Origin: Tethya wilhelma
Lineage: Eukaryota; Porifera; Demospongiae; Tethyida; Tethyidae
NCBI GenBank assembly: GCA_964030475.1
Contig: CAXIPT010000003.1
Location: forward strand, 12,706,729 to 12,770,728
Length of the DNA stretch: 64,000 nt
Reading direction: 5' to 3'
In this document: positions 41,189 to 53,072 of the stretch, piece after piece
How the letters are laid out: each line of letters begins with the position of its first letter
How positions within the stretch are numbered: position 1 is the stretch's first letter
The notes under the pieces: model-generated
Database searches by the model: none
What the model was told of the DNA's origin: nothing
What the model saw: only the letters and a program-made list of their open reading frames with translations
Program-made: the position numbers and the translations under genes

Positions 41189-43941
41189 CAGGGCCGGGGG
41201 AAGCTAAATAATATTGGTCAGGCCAGAACTGCCTAACATGGTATATGACCACAAAGTGGCCTAGCTAGAGGCCAGTAGAGGGGGTCTAGGGACATTGCTC
41301 TCCAGAAAATTTTGAGATTTTTAATGTTCTGAGTTAATTCTGAGGCATTCATTGTACCTAGCCATTATAATACTTGTTAACAGTTTTGTTTTAATCAACT
41401 ATGCTTTTTTCAAAGTAACAATATTGATTAATCAGTAACAAATTAAAAAAAGTTACAAATTTAAAGTCAGAATAAGAATTATTCAAGTTATGAATATAAG
41501 CCAAAATGAGAACGTCTTTCATCATTAGTAGTTACAAATTCATTGAGAACTTTTTTCAAGTCAATTTTGTCAGTTAGATGTTTGTGAATATGTATAATCA
41601 TTATATTGTTAACTCTCTGCTGTGACATTGTGCTCCGAAGATGTTTTTATTCTGCGCATAGCTGATGCACTTCTTTCACAAACTGCATTAGTAGCTGGCA
41701 GTAAAAGAATCAGCTTAACAATCTTAGCTACCTGATTCACAAGAGAGGCCTTTGAAGTAGGCAAAGACTGAAAATGCTTGTGAATATCCGAAAACAAAAG
41801 AGATTTACCACTAATAGGTTCAATTCCCATACAAGGCAACAGTTGAAGCTGAGTTTCCAGTTCTGCTAGATGAAAATCAGATGAATAGACATCTGCAACT
41901 GCTTTCAATTCTTCAGTAAAATCATGATTCAATTTAATCAGAAGTTGCTCAAGATTACTATACATATGAAAATCTTGTTGATCAAAGCGACTTCTCACTG
42001 CATTCACCTCTATCAAGACATTGATAATAAATGGTGCGGTAGTAAGATTTTGGTTCCTCATGAAAAAATGGCTCTGCTTCTCCATCTTCATAACGTCTTG
42101 GGCGTTTAGACTTCCGAGGAAGTGCAGGATCACCTACACCCAATTGATTCTGGGTTGTGAGAACCAACTCCCAAAACCAATCAAATGCTTTCTCTTCCCT
42201 CATTTTCTCAAGAACTTGAACACACATTTCGGATATATGTTTAGCCTCTACAGCTGACATAGAAGTGCTCTGCATAGTCCTACTTAGATTATCTGAGTGC
42301 TTCAACAGTCGTTCAGCAAGCATCAAGCAAAGCAGATACTTAAATTCTTTCATTTTTGCTGCAACTCCATTTATTCTTGCTTTTACATCTGGCTCTTTCA
42401 CAATCTCCATAGCTTCTTCCCATGTAGCCATAAGTGTCGCAAAGTTAACTCGAATGCTTTCAAGCGTACTGTCCACCGCGTCGGGCACAGAGTACGCAAT
42501 CCAGGAGTAGAGGGTGTCATTTTCTCTTTAAGCTTGTTAAAAATTGCATCCCTTCTAGGTGAAAATTTGATTAGCTTGCATACTTCAAGAGAATAATCAA
42601 GAGCATCAGCCATGGGGTTCACTTCTTTGATTGTATCAGATACAGCTAAATTTAAGCTATGGCCATAGCAGTGCAAGTATAAAGCTTTTGGTTCAATTTT
42701 TTAAATTTGTTTAGAAACTTTCTTCATATTGGAAGCACCATCATAACATTGCCCACGGCACATTGACAAGTTTAGATTCATGCGGAGGATTGTATCTTTT
42801 AGTACACGAACTATTGTACTAGATGTAATATCCTCAACGTGATGAAGTCCAACAAAGTCTTCATGCGCTTCAAATTTATCATCAACCCATCTCAAGCAGA
42901 CAATCACTTGTTCTTTATTCGAAACATCAGTTACTTCATCACATTCTAAAGTAAAGTAGCAAGATGAACTTATACTGGCTGCAATATTTCTGAGATGTCC
43001 AAGAGCTATAATCTTTAACAACTCATTTTGGATATGATGATCAGTATACTTTCGTGATTTACGTTCCATAAATTCCAGTATTAGAGGGTCATCTTTTGCT
43101 CGTAGAAGCATAAGCTGATAAAAATTGGAGTTTGTTTCAGCACTACACCCTTCTGAATCCGAGACCCATGAGCCCCGAAATGCTAACCCTTGTCTAGCTA
43201 GAAATATAACATTTTCTAAAATTTTTCTTAGGTACACTCGATTGGCTGCTTTCTGATTTTTGAGCTCTGTTGACATTAATTCACCAATATCAGAATGAAC
43301 CTTGGACACTACTTCGACACTGTGCCTATGATCATGACTACGTTCATGACAGGAAAACCCCCCTTGTTTCCCAGCAGCATCCTTCCAGTTAGTGTAACCT
43401 CGTGAAATGAAAGCATTGTCACTCTTACTACTAGATAGCTTTCCCATTTTTGCTGCTTTTAAACAAGTGAAACAAAATACCTGGTCATTAGCTTGGTCAT
43501 AGTGAATCCATGGCCATCGTTTGTACCAAGTTGACTGAAAAGTTCTTGACACTGGTGATGTAATACCGAACTTTCTTCGAGGAAAATTAGTCAATTCTGG
43601 TTGATTAGGTTGGTCTTCAGAGGCTGAAGTGCTGCTCAGGCTTGTAGACCCAGTGCTAGTAGAAGGAGTCTCACTCAGACTTGCCATCAGAAGTGTGAAA
43701 AAAATGATTGAGTAATACTATACTGCACATGGCAATCATGTGACTAGATTCTAGCATTATGCAAGTAGGTCACAATGACCCTTACCATGTGTAAAGACTA
43801 GCGTTTAGCCTAGTAGCTATTTATTCCACAGCAGTGAGTCAGGATTTTTCTTTAACTTATACTAATCAGTATTAAAAGTCTGAAGCTCCAATTATTGGTC
43901 AGGCCATGGCCTGAGTGGCCTATGCTGTTTCCCCGGGCCTG
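41189..43941 (-). mobile_element. hAT element, near complete, 2.75 kb
   Basis: Left end CAGGGCCGGGGGAAGC and right end (minus strand) CAGGCCCGGGGAAACAGC are imperfect inverted repeats of hAT type, and both continue into GGTCAGGCCA…GGCCTGACC motifs. The transposase gene inside runs on the minus strand. An 8-bp duplication is not clean; GATACT occurs at both borders. Confidence 0.8.
41609..43687 (-). pseudogene. hAT transposase (TTF zinc finger, DUF4371-type)
   Basis: The first 328 codons (43687-42701) are open: a Ser/Thr-rich leader, a TTF zinc finger (WYKRWPWIHYD, VFCFTCLKA), then the DUF4371/RNase H-like part with CDEVTDVSNKEQVIVCLRWV and CRGQCYDGASNM. A TAA at about 42700 replaces a Lys codon of the second copy. 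A 10-nt loss near 42475 and a 2-nt loss near 42010 shift the frame. The rest includes CPTRWTVR, a helical domain and a C-terminal dimerisation segment (LLPATNAVCERSASAMRRIK). It would cut and paste hAT DNA if intact. Confidence 0.85.
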
Positions 43942-44200
43942 ATACTTTTTCCACAAGTTGGCTCTTTATCATCATAGTTTCTTCCATTTTTGAGTGTTTT
44001 GAGCAGCTGTTTTGCCTTAACATACCTGAGTTTTTATGCAGAAAGTCTTTGAGCAAAAAATCTAAAAAAAGTTTATGAACTTTGCTGACCTCAAAGGTTA
44101 ACTCTTTAGGGCCTGAATTGATTATGCATACATAATTAGAATTTATGAATAATTAATTAACCTTGGTTTTTTGTACATTTTTGTTCTTGCTTTAGCTTAA

Positions 44201-44821
44201 GGTTACGGGGTACATTCTGTTATGAATATTTAATGAGAGGGAATAAAAAGTTTCTTTTTGGAAAATTACTGCAGCAATTTCTTGCCAAATTTTAAACAAC
44301 AGCTTAGACAGTTATTCTTTTTAACTTTCAGGCCTAAACAGCAAAAAGACAACCTCAGCAGGCTTACTACACTCAGAGATACCAACAGAAAGAGTGCCAA
44401 AAATTTTTGGCGTCAGTTTATTTCAAGAGGCAACGTTCCAGATCGACTATGAGAGCGTTAGACGCTTATTTCCAACTCTCTGCAGGGCCAGATCTATTTA
44501 GTTGGCTTCTCTTTCTTATAGTATGAAAAAAATGGTAGCTCAAACTTACTTCTTGTCGTGATTCTGCAGCAGAAGCGAAGACAAAAGCTACCGTTTCTCT
44601 GTCGTTGAACGTGCTGTCAAATTTCTTTTTAGATCTGGCCCTGCCCACATACAATCCGGTTAAAAAGAGCCTCTTTATATGGTCACACGCGGAATACTTT
44701 GGAAAAAAACTGACGCCAAAAAAATCATCCCAACAGTTTTGCACAAGTTGCGGTTTGCTCCGCACTAAAATAACTACGCGTGCTCATTAAAATATTCATG
44801 AGCAAATGGTAGCCCGTAACC
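44201..44821. mobile_element. 621-bp MITE with TTAA target duplication
   Basis: Ends GGTTACGGGG and CCCGTAACC, each bordered by TTAA (44197-44200 and 44822-44825). The arms fold back over a long distance, with TTTTTGGCGTCAGTTTA pairing near 44404/44708 and AGGGCCAGATCT near 44487/44630. TTAA duplications are typical of piggyBac- and Kolobok-mobilised elements. Confidence 0.8.
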
Positions 44822-44863
44822 TTAAGCAACTCTCTCTTGTAGCTAACTATGATTGTCCTAAGC

Positions 44864-45022
44864 TAGGGTTGCCACCATAAAAAAATAAATTTTCAAGATA
44901 TCAGTTCTACACTTATCCAGAAGATTAGTATACCTGAGAAGAACCTCTGGTTCAAATTTTAGCACTTCTTATGATTGTTTTTGTCTTTTAGAGCCTAGTT
45001 GCTGTTTATTTCTTGTCTCGCG
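44864..45022 (+). repeat. Dispersed repeat Z, copy 1
   Basis: About 160 bp starting AGGGTTGCCACCATAA, over 90% similar by eye to 54843-55006. The second copy is cut by an N. No coding sequence. Confidence 0.8.
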
Positions 45023-45510
45023 TATGCGGGATGGAAATGATTTTCGTGTTTGACGACCATTACCAGATGATTTAATCACCGTCCAGGCTGTCAGCTGCTA
45101 GCCAGTAATGGCCACAGTATTGAGAGTTAGGTAAGTGTTTAAACTAAGCTGACTAGCAGTTCCTACTACAGTTTATTGCATAATTATGTACACACTATGC
45201 ATGTTGTAAAAGAGCAGAAAGCTTCAAGGGCTCTTCCTCACATTATTTTTATGTAAAGAAGAACCAAGTCTACGTTTACAATAACTTTGGTTAGAATCTA
45301 ATATATGGTTCCATCTGGCTAGTTCAATTGTGTGTTTTTTTTAGGTTTATTCTATTTAAAGAGCATTCGTTTTCCTGCAGAACTGCAGGTGGAAGGTGAT
45401 ACTGCAATGTGGTCCATGTACAGAATTTTTTATGGAAATTATGTGATCAACTCAGATTGCTGAAAGTGGAAATAAAATCTAAAGATCATTAGTTTGCAAA
45501 TTCATTGAAG
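45023..45510. other. Intergenic sequence
   Basis: No gene or repeat recognised. Confidence 0.5.
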
Positions 45511-46527
45511 GTTAAAAAATTTTATAAAAATGAGATGGGCAGTGCGGTAAAATGCAATGAAACAAGGCAAGTCTCTGAATTTCGGCACATGACTACTTCA
45601 TTTGATGAGTCAATTCAGTAGCAAATTTGAATTCCATCATTCAATGATTATTATCAGTCATTTGGCTCATGCATGAGTCAATGCAGTAAGCAATCACTTG
45701 ACTAATTTAAATAAAGTATATAACAAGCATGTAGAATGTAGGTACACAGTAACGTATGATAGTTGGGTACAAAAAATGAAGTAGTCATGTGCCGAAATTC
45801 AGAGACTTGCCTTGTTTCATTGCTTTTTACCGCACTGCCCATTCCTACACTTCTCATTTTTATAAAAATTTTACTACTTGTTCATTCACTTTTTAAACAC
45901 TAAGGTGCTCATTATGAATTGCATGGAGACAATCACATAGCAGAGTGTCTCTACAAAAAGCAGACGTGTACATTGGATGCGCATGCGCATTATATGCATG
46001 CAACCACATGTTCTATTGACGACCTTTGCCTACATAAAAGGCTAACTAAATTGACGACCTTTACCTACATAAAAGGCTAAATAAACAGTACAGTATTTTA
46101 TATCAAGAGTTTCAAAGCTGCCTAGATTTTGTTTGCTGCCTTTTCGCCAGTAAACGAGTCGAAAAGGATGTACTGTGCATGAAATGAAGTCCCACTATAT
46201 GATCAAAGTTGGCTCAATGCCTTTTGTTTGTCTGGAAATCGCGTTCAAGTAAGTCAGTTAGGAAGGAAGGAAGGAAGGAAGGAAGGAAGGGGAGAACAAA
46301 ATTGCACTCTTGTGGCTTCTCGCCAGCGCTCTCTCCAGAGTGTTTTAGAAACTTTTTGCCTGTTTTCTTGGTTAATACAGTAAGCTAACTGTCTGTGGGA
46401 GGCTATTAAATGCATTTGAAGGCTTAGCTTTCTTTCCCTGAAAGTTTATAAGCATGAACATTTTGTATTGTGTCAATGGGACAGTCGGCCCATTCCTACT
46501 ATACGTACTACCATACGTATGATTAAC
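45511..46527 (+). repeat. Family X repeat, copy A (hairpin-ended)
   Basis: Same architecture as family Y with different sequence. A terminal hairpin (45511-45890; arms share GGGCAGTGCGGTAAAA and AGTCTCTGAATTTCGGCAC) is followed by a body of about 630 bp. The end reads ACAGTCGGCCCATTCCTAC with a closing TACGTA palindrome. Copy B at 47085-48041 lies in opposite orientation. A GGAA microsatellite expands the body at 46259-46291. Confidence 0.8.
46259..46291 (+). repeat. (GGAA)n microsatellite
   Basis: About eight GGAA units within family X copy A. Confidence 0.95.
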
Positions 46528-46598
46528 AGCTATGGTAATTCAATGATTACCTAAGTACCTCCCATGTGTAACCTAACATTACACTTGTTGTTTATTAT

Positions 46599-47084
46599 AC
46601 AAGTAAAAAAAAACATTGGAAATGTAATGAGACACAGGAATGGCTAAATCGTAAGAAGAATGCAAACAAGATGGAATGGCTGTTAGAGTGTGTGCAGAAT
46701 TCTTCCTGTATGGGCTGCATTTAACAATCTCCTTATTGAGTCTCTCATTTTAATTTGCCCACAGGAAGAATTCCTTACACACTCTAACAGCCATTCCATC
46801 TTGTTTGCGTTCTTTTTACGATTTAGCCATTCCTGTTTCTCATTACATTTTCAATGTTTATTTTATACTTGTTTGTTCTCATTTTTCCATAATTCTACAA
46901 ATTACATTTGAGTTGGTATGTGTAGTTAGTAGTCTGGCAAGCCAGACTCACTGAGCCAGCGGCGGGCTGCTGATCTGGTAAGTTGTGTAGCCTACTTGAT
47001 ACTGATCATGAAGTGAAACACACATCTCAGTCATTTGGAGGCAGGAGCTGTATCATAAGATTTACTTGCCTTTCTATATGTTAT
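46599..47084 (+). repeat. Family Y copy Y7, first part
   Basis: Starts ACAAGTAAAA; hairpin 46599-46872 with arms sharing the variable segment GGCTGTTAGAGTGTG / CACACTCTAACAGCC. The body runs to CTATATGTTAT, where family X copy B interrupts it; it resumes at 48042. Confidence 0.85.
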
Positions 47085-48041
47085 CATACGTACGGTAGTA
47101 CATATAGTAGGAATGGGCCGACTGTCCCATAGACACAATACAAAATGTTTGGTCACTATAAAAATCTAGTTAAACAGAAAATAACCTTCAAAGTTGCTAA
47201 GAGGCTCTTACTAACAGATTACCAACTGCATGCAAGGCCCAAAACTCACAAAAACTTTCCTTAGCACTCATAGAGAGCGCCAGTGGGAAGCCACCATAGT
47301 GCTATTTTTGTTCTCTAACGTACTTACGCACTTCCTAACTGACTTAATTGAAAAGGATTTCCAGAGAACCAGAATGTGTTGAGCCAACTTTGACAGCACA
47401 AAGTAAGTTCTTTTCATGGGTACTACATTCCTTGATACTCGTTTTGATAACAAACAAAAACTAGAAAGCTTTGAAACTTAGTGTATAAATTCATGTACTA
47501 CAATGCAGCCAGCTTTGAAAGTTCAAAGGTCATAATTAACTATCCACGTGGCATTAGCCTCTCCAGCATAATGCAGTGCATGTAGCTGCTACTCAAGCTT
47601 TTTGTAGGGACTAACTAGTCTCTAATAGTCTCCACACTGTAGTGTTGAAAAAAGTGAATGAACAAGTAGTAAAAATTTCAAAAAAAATAAGTAGTGTAAG
47701 AATGGGCAGTGCAGTAAAAAGTATTGGAACAAGGCATGTCTCAATTTCAGCACATGACTACTTCATTTTTTATACCCAACTTTTGCCTGGCCAGCAGTCT
47801 ATATAGTCCACTACTTAGCCAACTGATTAGTAGGAACAGGAACTGAAATTGAACTGAATTGAATGCAATAATAAGCTGTGGTATTATGGTACAGTTCATT
47901 GCATTTACGACACTGAGGATCCGGATCAATACTAAAAATGAAGTAATCATGTGCCGAAATTAAGACATGCCTTGTTCCAATACTTTTTACCGCAATGCCT
48001 ATTCCTACACTACTTATTTTTTTGAAATTTTTACTACTTGT
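47085..48041 (-). repeat. Family X repeat, copy B, inserted in Y7
   Basis: Reverse orientation to copy A. From the CATACGTACGGTAG palindrome end through a body matching A (for example AGCACTATGGTGGCTTCC) to a terminal hairpin at about 47655-48041. It sits inside Y7 with Y sequence on both sides, which fixes its borders to within a base or two. Confidence 0.85.
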
Positions 48042-48546
48042 GATAATCAAAGTCCTGATTCATCTCTCAACCAGGTATTACAAGATATATAGTTCCAGGC
48101 AACTTCAGTGCATTTAATTCCAAATAACGCACACTTTTGTGTGTGGAAAAGGTCGTCAATTCGAATTTTCTAGAAGCTAATGAATTATGCATGAGTGTAG
48201 AAATTTATAGTGGCTATATGGAGGAGGCGCTTTTTTCTTGTATCTAGCTACTCAATGAGAGGCGCTAAAAACCGATGGCAAAAGCAACTGTCCCGGAAGA
48301 AACCAAGTTCGTTCATTCAAGAATCAGCTTCTGAAAGTGAGTAGTCTCTGAAAAAAGTTGAGCCAAGATAGAAGAAGAATAAGAAGAAGATTGAGAAAAT
48401 TGGAGGTTTGGCATGTTTGTGTTTGTTACTTTAGCGAACAGATTTTGCAGAGTTATTTGCGTGAATATTTGTATTGCGCTAATGGGCCATCCGTGCCATT
48501 CCTGTGTACCCAGTGCTGCCGTACTGGGAATAGGCTCAACCTGACT
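48042..48546 (+). repeat. Family Y copy Y7, second part
   Basis: Resumes with GATAATCAAAGTCCTGATTC and runs to the closing palindrome CCCAGTGCTGCCGTACTGGG and AATA. GAA tract short. Confidence 0.85.
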
Positions 48547-48689
48547 GATTAAAGATAGGATGGCAAGTGAGTATAAAGTTATATTATGCACATGGTCAAG
48601 AATGATACTATGGATGTGTACTGCATACAGAAACTATCGTACATTTTCCAACATATGGACACATAATTGAAAGAAGTGACAATGCGGAA

Positions 48690-50745
48690 TCGTTCATGCT
48701 TGAGTTTCTGAAAGAATTTCCACACTGTTCTGTTAGTGGTCGTCCTGGGAGGTTGTATGATTCTGTACAAGGCATTGTTGGTCCCACCAAACCTTCTGCA
48801 ATTGGTAATCCAAAGCTAACTGGATCACCATTACAATCATACAGAAAAAGAGTGTGGCAACCAAGAATCCGAAACCAAAGATCTGCACTAGGTTTGTCAA
48901 TTCTTTTTTTAATTAACATCTGTGATCTTTGTGACAGACTTTAGTCTTATATGCATGCTTTTTACTAGATGTGTTTCCGACTAGCCTGAGAGACCATGGT
49001 TTGACTGAAAAAGTCTCATTATACTTTTGTTAATGTGCTGGAAGGGAAGGAACTTGGATGGCATTTGAGAGGTATCCCAGAAATATAAGTTCTATTCTAC
49101 AAAGAACTCCATCCATTTTTGAAGAAACGTTACACAGCAACTAAGCAAGCAATTGGCACATTTTATTGTGCCATTGATCCAAGTTTGAAAGCAATGGGAT
49201 CTCAAGCTGACAATGTATTTAGGTTTATAGAGAACATATGCAAAAGTGATTAGTCTCAAAATGTGATGTCCTATCGGAAGAAAGATTCTAGTGCCTTGTT
49301 ACCTGACATGTCTGCTATTCAATACATGCAGCTGGAAGCAAAGGCTTGCACAAATGAATTTGAAATGTTACGTAAAGAATGTACACGATTCAAAGAGAAA
49401 TTTCAAGAATCTCAGAAACAATTGTGTGGTGCACGAAAGGCCTTGCAGGAGCATGAATTTCAAAAGAAGTATAGTCAAGCTAAAACATAGGCTTCAAAAT
49501 TGAGACATGATTATTCAGAGTTAGAAGACAATTTTGCTGAGCTTGAAAAGATCAATGTTGAATTATCCTCTATGATTTCTGACTTGCAAACTGAGCTCGA
49601 GTCTGATAATTCTTATGAATTAGAGTGTAGTAGTGATATTGATTTCTCATTTGACACAAAATTCAGAAGAAAGTATTCACCATCTATAAGAAAGTTGTAC
49701 TACACCTTGTTAGCAAATCAAGTTCCAGCTACAAAAATCGCAGATATTGTTAGATGTGTCATTAAGTGTTTTTTTCCAACTATTGATGCCACCAATAAAA
49801 AGCTGCCACAGAGATCACGTGCTAACTATATGCGCAATAGTGAATTGACAACAGTCAGCAATGCACACAAAGCTACTCTATTGTCAAACATCGCTGAAAG
49901 TGGTAAATACTGATGGAACAACAAAACATCAAAAAAAATTAGGTGGCATAGGGATCAATGATGTAGTTATCAGTGTGAATCAGACGGTTCAGCTGCTAGT
50001 GCAATAAAGGATTTGTCAATGGAACTACAGAGGCTTCCTGAAGTTACCCATGCTCTTCGTTTACCGAATCCTAATAAAATCAATTGGACTTTATTTACCT
50101 CATCAAGCTCTGACTGTGCTGCTAGCCAAAAGCGTTTCAATAAATTGATTGATGACTGTAGAGAAGAGGATGAAAAGAGGTTTGGCACAGCTACTCTGGG
50201 CACTGTTGAAATTGTGGAGTCCTTTTGTTCAATGAATCTTGGAATCAATCTTCAGAAAGCTTTTCTAAACGGAATTGTTTTGGAAGAAAGTGATTCAAGT
50301 AGGAAATATCACCCAATAGATAAATTTGTACATGAGTTTTGTAAGCTATTTGGAAGAAGTGGCACTCCTGAATATGGCTGTGGAGCTTGTGCCTTTCCTG
50401 ACTTCTTGAGTCTAATGAGTAGTGACTCTCTTCATTATTTTCAATTGTGTTCTGAAGTTTACCTCCATCGCCAAGTTGGAAGCCGTTATTTTGTTTCGGC
50501 AAGTAATGCAGCACGAATAGTTTTTCTTGCTGAAGCTGCCAGAAAATTTTTGCTTTACACAGGAAAAGAAAATGGTAACAAGCTTGAAACAGAAGTTTAT
50601 ATGAAATTGACAACTACAGATTCAGTGTCAAAATTGTGTGTCGATTCACTGATGTATTACCATGTGTATGCCGACTTAGTAATGTTGTAAAAATCGAAAG
50701 AGCTTAGTAACTCTGTCATGGATATGAACATTCATTATCTGGAGT
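48690..50745 (+). pseudogene. Unnamed transposon-type protein, multi-exon, recently broken
   Basis: Pieces in order: FPHCSVSGRPGRLYDSVQGI (48715-48890), FEETLHS.. and GTFYCAIDPSLKAMGSQADNVFRFIENICKSD (49110-49250), a coiled coil (49263-49600), IRKLYYTLLANQVPATKIADIVRCV (49690-49770), and a 225-codon frame (50013-50690) with RLPNPNKINWTLFTSSSSDCA, FGTATLGTVEIVESFCSMNL, EYGCGACAFPDFL and RQVGSRYFVSASNAA. The last block is a sequence I recognise as recurrent in sponge and cnidarian predicted proteins of transposon type, without a name. TAG at about 49250, TAG at 49488 and a frame change near 49915 break it. Cut by the N at 50755. Confidence 0.6.
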
Positions 50746-50755
50746 TGCAGTGCTN

Positions 50756-51769
50756 GCTTCCAATATGAAGAAAGTTTCTAAAGAAATTAAAGAAATTGAA
50801 CCAAAAGCTTTATACTTGCACTGCTATGGCCATAGCTTAAATTTAGCTGTATCTGATACAATCAAAGAAGTGAAACCCATGGCTGATGCTCTTGATTATT
50901 CTCTTGAAGTATGCAAGCTAATCAAATTTTCACCTAGAAGGGATGCAATTTTTAACAAGCTTAAAGAGAAAATGACACCCTCTACTCCTGGATTGCGTAC
51001 TCTGTGCCCGACGCGGTGGACAGTACGAGGAAATTCACTTGAAAGCATTCGAGTTAACTTTGCGACACTTATGGCTACATGGGAAGAAGCTATGGAGATT
51101 GTGAAAGAGCCAGATGTAAAAGCAAGAATAAATGGAGTTGCAGCAAAAATGAAAGAATTTAAGTATCTGTTTTGCTTGATGCTGAACGACTGCTGAACGA
51201 CTGTTGAAGCACTCAGATAATTTAAGTAGGACTATGCAGAGCACTTCTATGTCAGCTGTAGAGGCTAAACATATATCCGAAATGTGTGTTCAAGTTCTTG
51301 AGAAAATGAGGGAAGAGAAAGCATTTGAATTGTTTTGGGAGTTGGTTCTCACAACCCAGAATCAATTGGGTGTAGGTGATCCTGCACTTCCTCAGAAGTC
51401 TAAACGCCCAAGACGTTATGAAGATGGAGAAGCAGAGCCATTTTTTCATGAGGAACCAAAATCTTACTATCGCACCATTTATTATCAATGTCTTGATAGA
51501 GCAGTGAATGCAGTGAGAAGTCGCTTTGATCAACAAGATTTTCATATATATAGTAATCTTGAGCAACTTCTGATTAAAGCTTGTTTGAATCATGATTTTA
51601 CTGAAGAATTGAAAGCAGTTGCAGATGTCTAGTCATCTGATTTTGATCTAGCAGAACTGGAAACTCAGCTTCAACTGTTGCCTTGTATGGGAATTGAACC
51701 TATTAGTGGTAAATCTCTTTTGTTTTCGGATATTCACAAGCATTTTCAGTCTTTGCCTACTTCAAAGGC
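50756..51769 (+). pseudogene. hAT transposase, second copy fragment
   Basis: The middle and late parts of the same hAT transposase as at 41.6-43.7 kb, on the opposite strand, between two Ns. It starts at ASNMKKVSK, retains the Lys codon that is TAA in copy 1 and the 10 nt lost in copy 1 (RWTVRGNSLESIR). It has its own lesions: a short duplication near 51180-51200 (GAACGACTGCTGAACGACTG) and a TAG near 51630. Ends SLPTSK at the N. Confidence 0.85.
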
Positions 51770-51770
51770 N

Positions 51771-52336
51771 ACACTCATGCATAATTCATTAGCTTCTAGA
51801 AAATTCGAATTGACGACCCTTTCCACACACAAAAGTGTGCGTTATTTGGAATTAAATGCACTGAAGTTGTCTGGAACTATTTTGTGATGTCTGGTTGCTC
51901 TTCTTAAGAGATGAGTCAGGACTTTGATTATCATAACATATAGAAAGGCAAGTAAATCTTATGATACAGCTCCTGCTTCCAAATGACTGAGATGTGTGTT
52001 TCACTTCAGTATTAAGCAGGCTACACAACTTGCCAGTTCCGCGACAGCAGCCCGCCGCTGGCTTGCCAGACTACTAACTACACACACCAACACAAATGTA
52101 ATTTGTAGAATTATGGAAAAATGAGAACAAACAAGTAATTAGAAATGTAATGAGACACAGGAATGGCTAAATCGTAAAAAGAACGCAAACAAGATGGAAT
52201 GGCTGTTAGAGTGTGTAAGGAATTCTTCCTGTGGGCAAAATGAGAGTCAATAAGGAGATTGTTAAATGCAGCCCATACAGGAACGATTTAGCCATTCCTG
52301 TGTCTCATTACATTTCTAATGTTTTTTTTTACTTGT
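51771..52336 (-). repeat. Family Y copy Y8 (reversed, truncated)
   Basis: The minus-strand orientation of Y: the hairpin lies at the right end (52131-52336; outer tip ACTTGT) and the body runs leftward to the GAATTATGCATGAGTGT motif at the N (51770). The hairpin's second arm is partly deleted (from CAGGAACG on). Confidence 0.8.
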
Positions 52337-53040
52337 ATATCTTGCTTTGATCATGCATTGTTTTACGTCAGCTGGTTTTTAATACAGTGCTTCCAACATA
52401 GTCAGGAATTTTTTTTTTATTTTTACTTATATTAGTTTTTAGTGACTCAGATACCTTCATTGTCAATCAAATAACCTTAAAACCTCTTGAAAGAGGTAAA
52501 ACAATTTTTAGTATCCCACCATTAGTGGGTGCGGTCAATTTTGCAGTAAATTCTTGACTTTTTTGACTTTCCTGCAACATTTTGAAGCTATACAAAATTA
52601 TCTCACAAAACAAAGTAGATAGCCATGAGACTATGCACTTGGAATGCATGTTTGTAGTATATTCTCTTAACAGAGCTTAGTTAGGCTGTATGGTGCCTAA
52701 GCATTTTGCACCTCAAAAAACGGGTTTTTGCAAAAGTGTGCAAGTATACTTTGGAGTTAAAAGATGGGACTTATACCAAAAGGTAGCTCAATGCAGTGCC
52801 TACTCGTCTTTTTTCTTAACTACAAACGGTGAGCCAATAATGTGCCTAAGCAATTTTGGAATCACTTGGGTGTTTTGACGGAAACATGGGGGCGTGGCAT
52901 CACTTCCTGTGCATGATATGGCTTCATTTGTTGCAGTGGTCTCTTGTTTATGTTTGTATAATCAAACTGGAGCTGTACATGGTCCGTCCTAGAAAGTAAA
53001 AGTTTCTCTGACTACGTTGGAAGCACTGTACGTACTAGAT
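52337..53040. other. Intergenic sequence
   Basis: AT-rich with no recognised coding or repeat content. Confidence 0.5.
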
Positions 53041-53072
53041 CGACTTGGGTGGAGCTCGAGCACGTGGACGTC

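Noticed and set aside
41183..43946. GATACT as the target duplication of the hAT element
   Set aside because: hAT duplications are 8 bp and the two borders do not give an 8-bp match, so this may be chance or decay.
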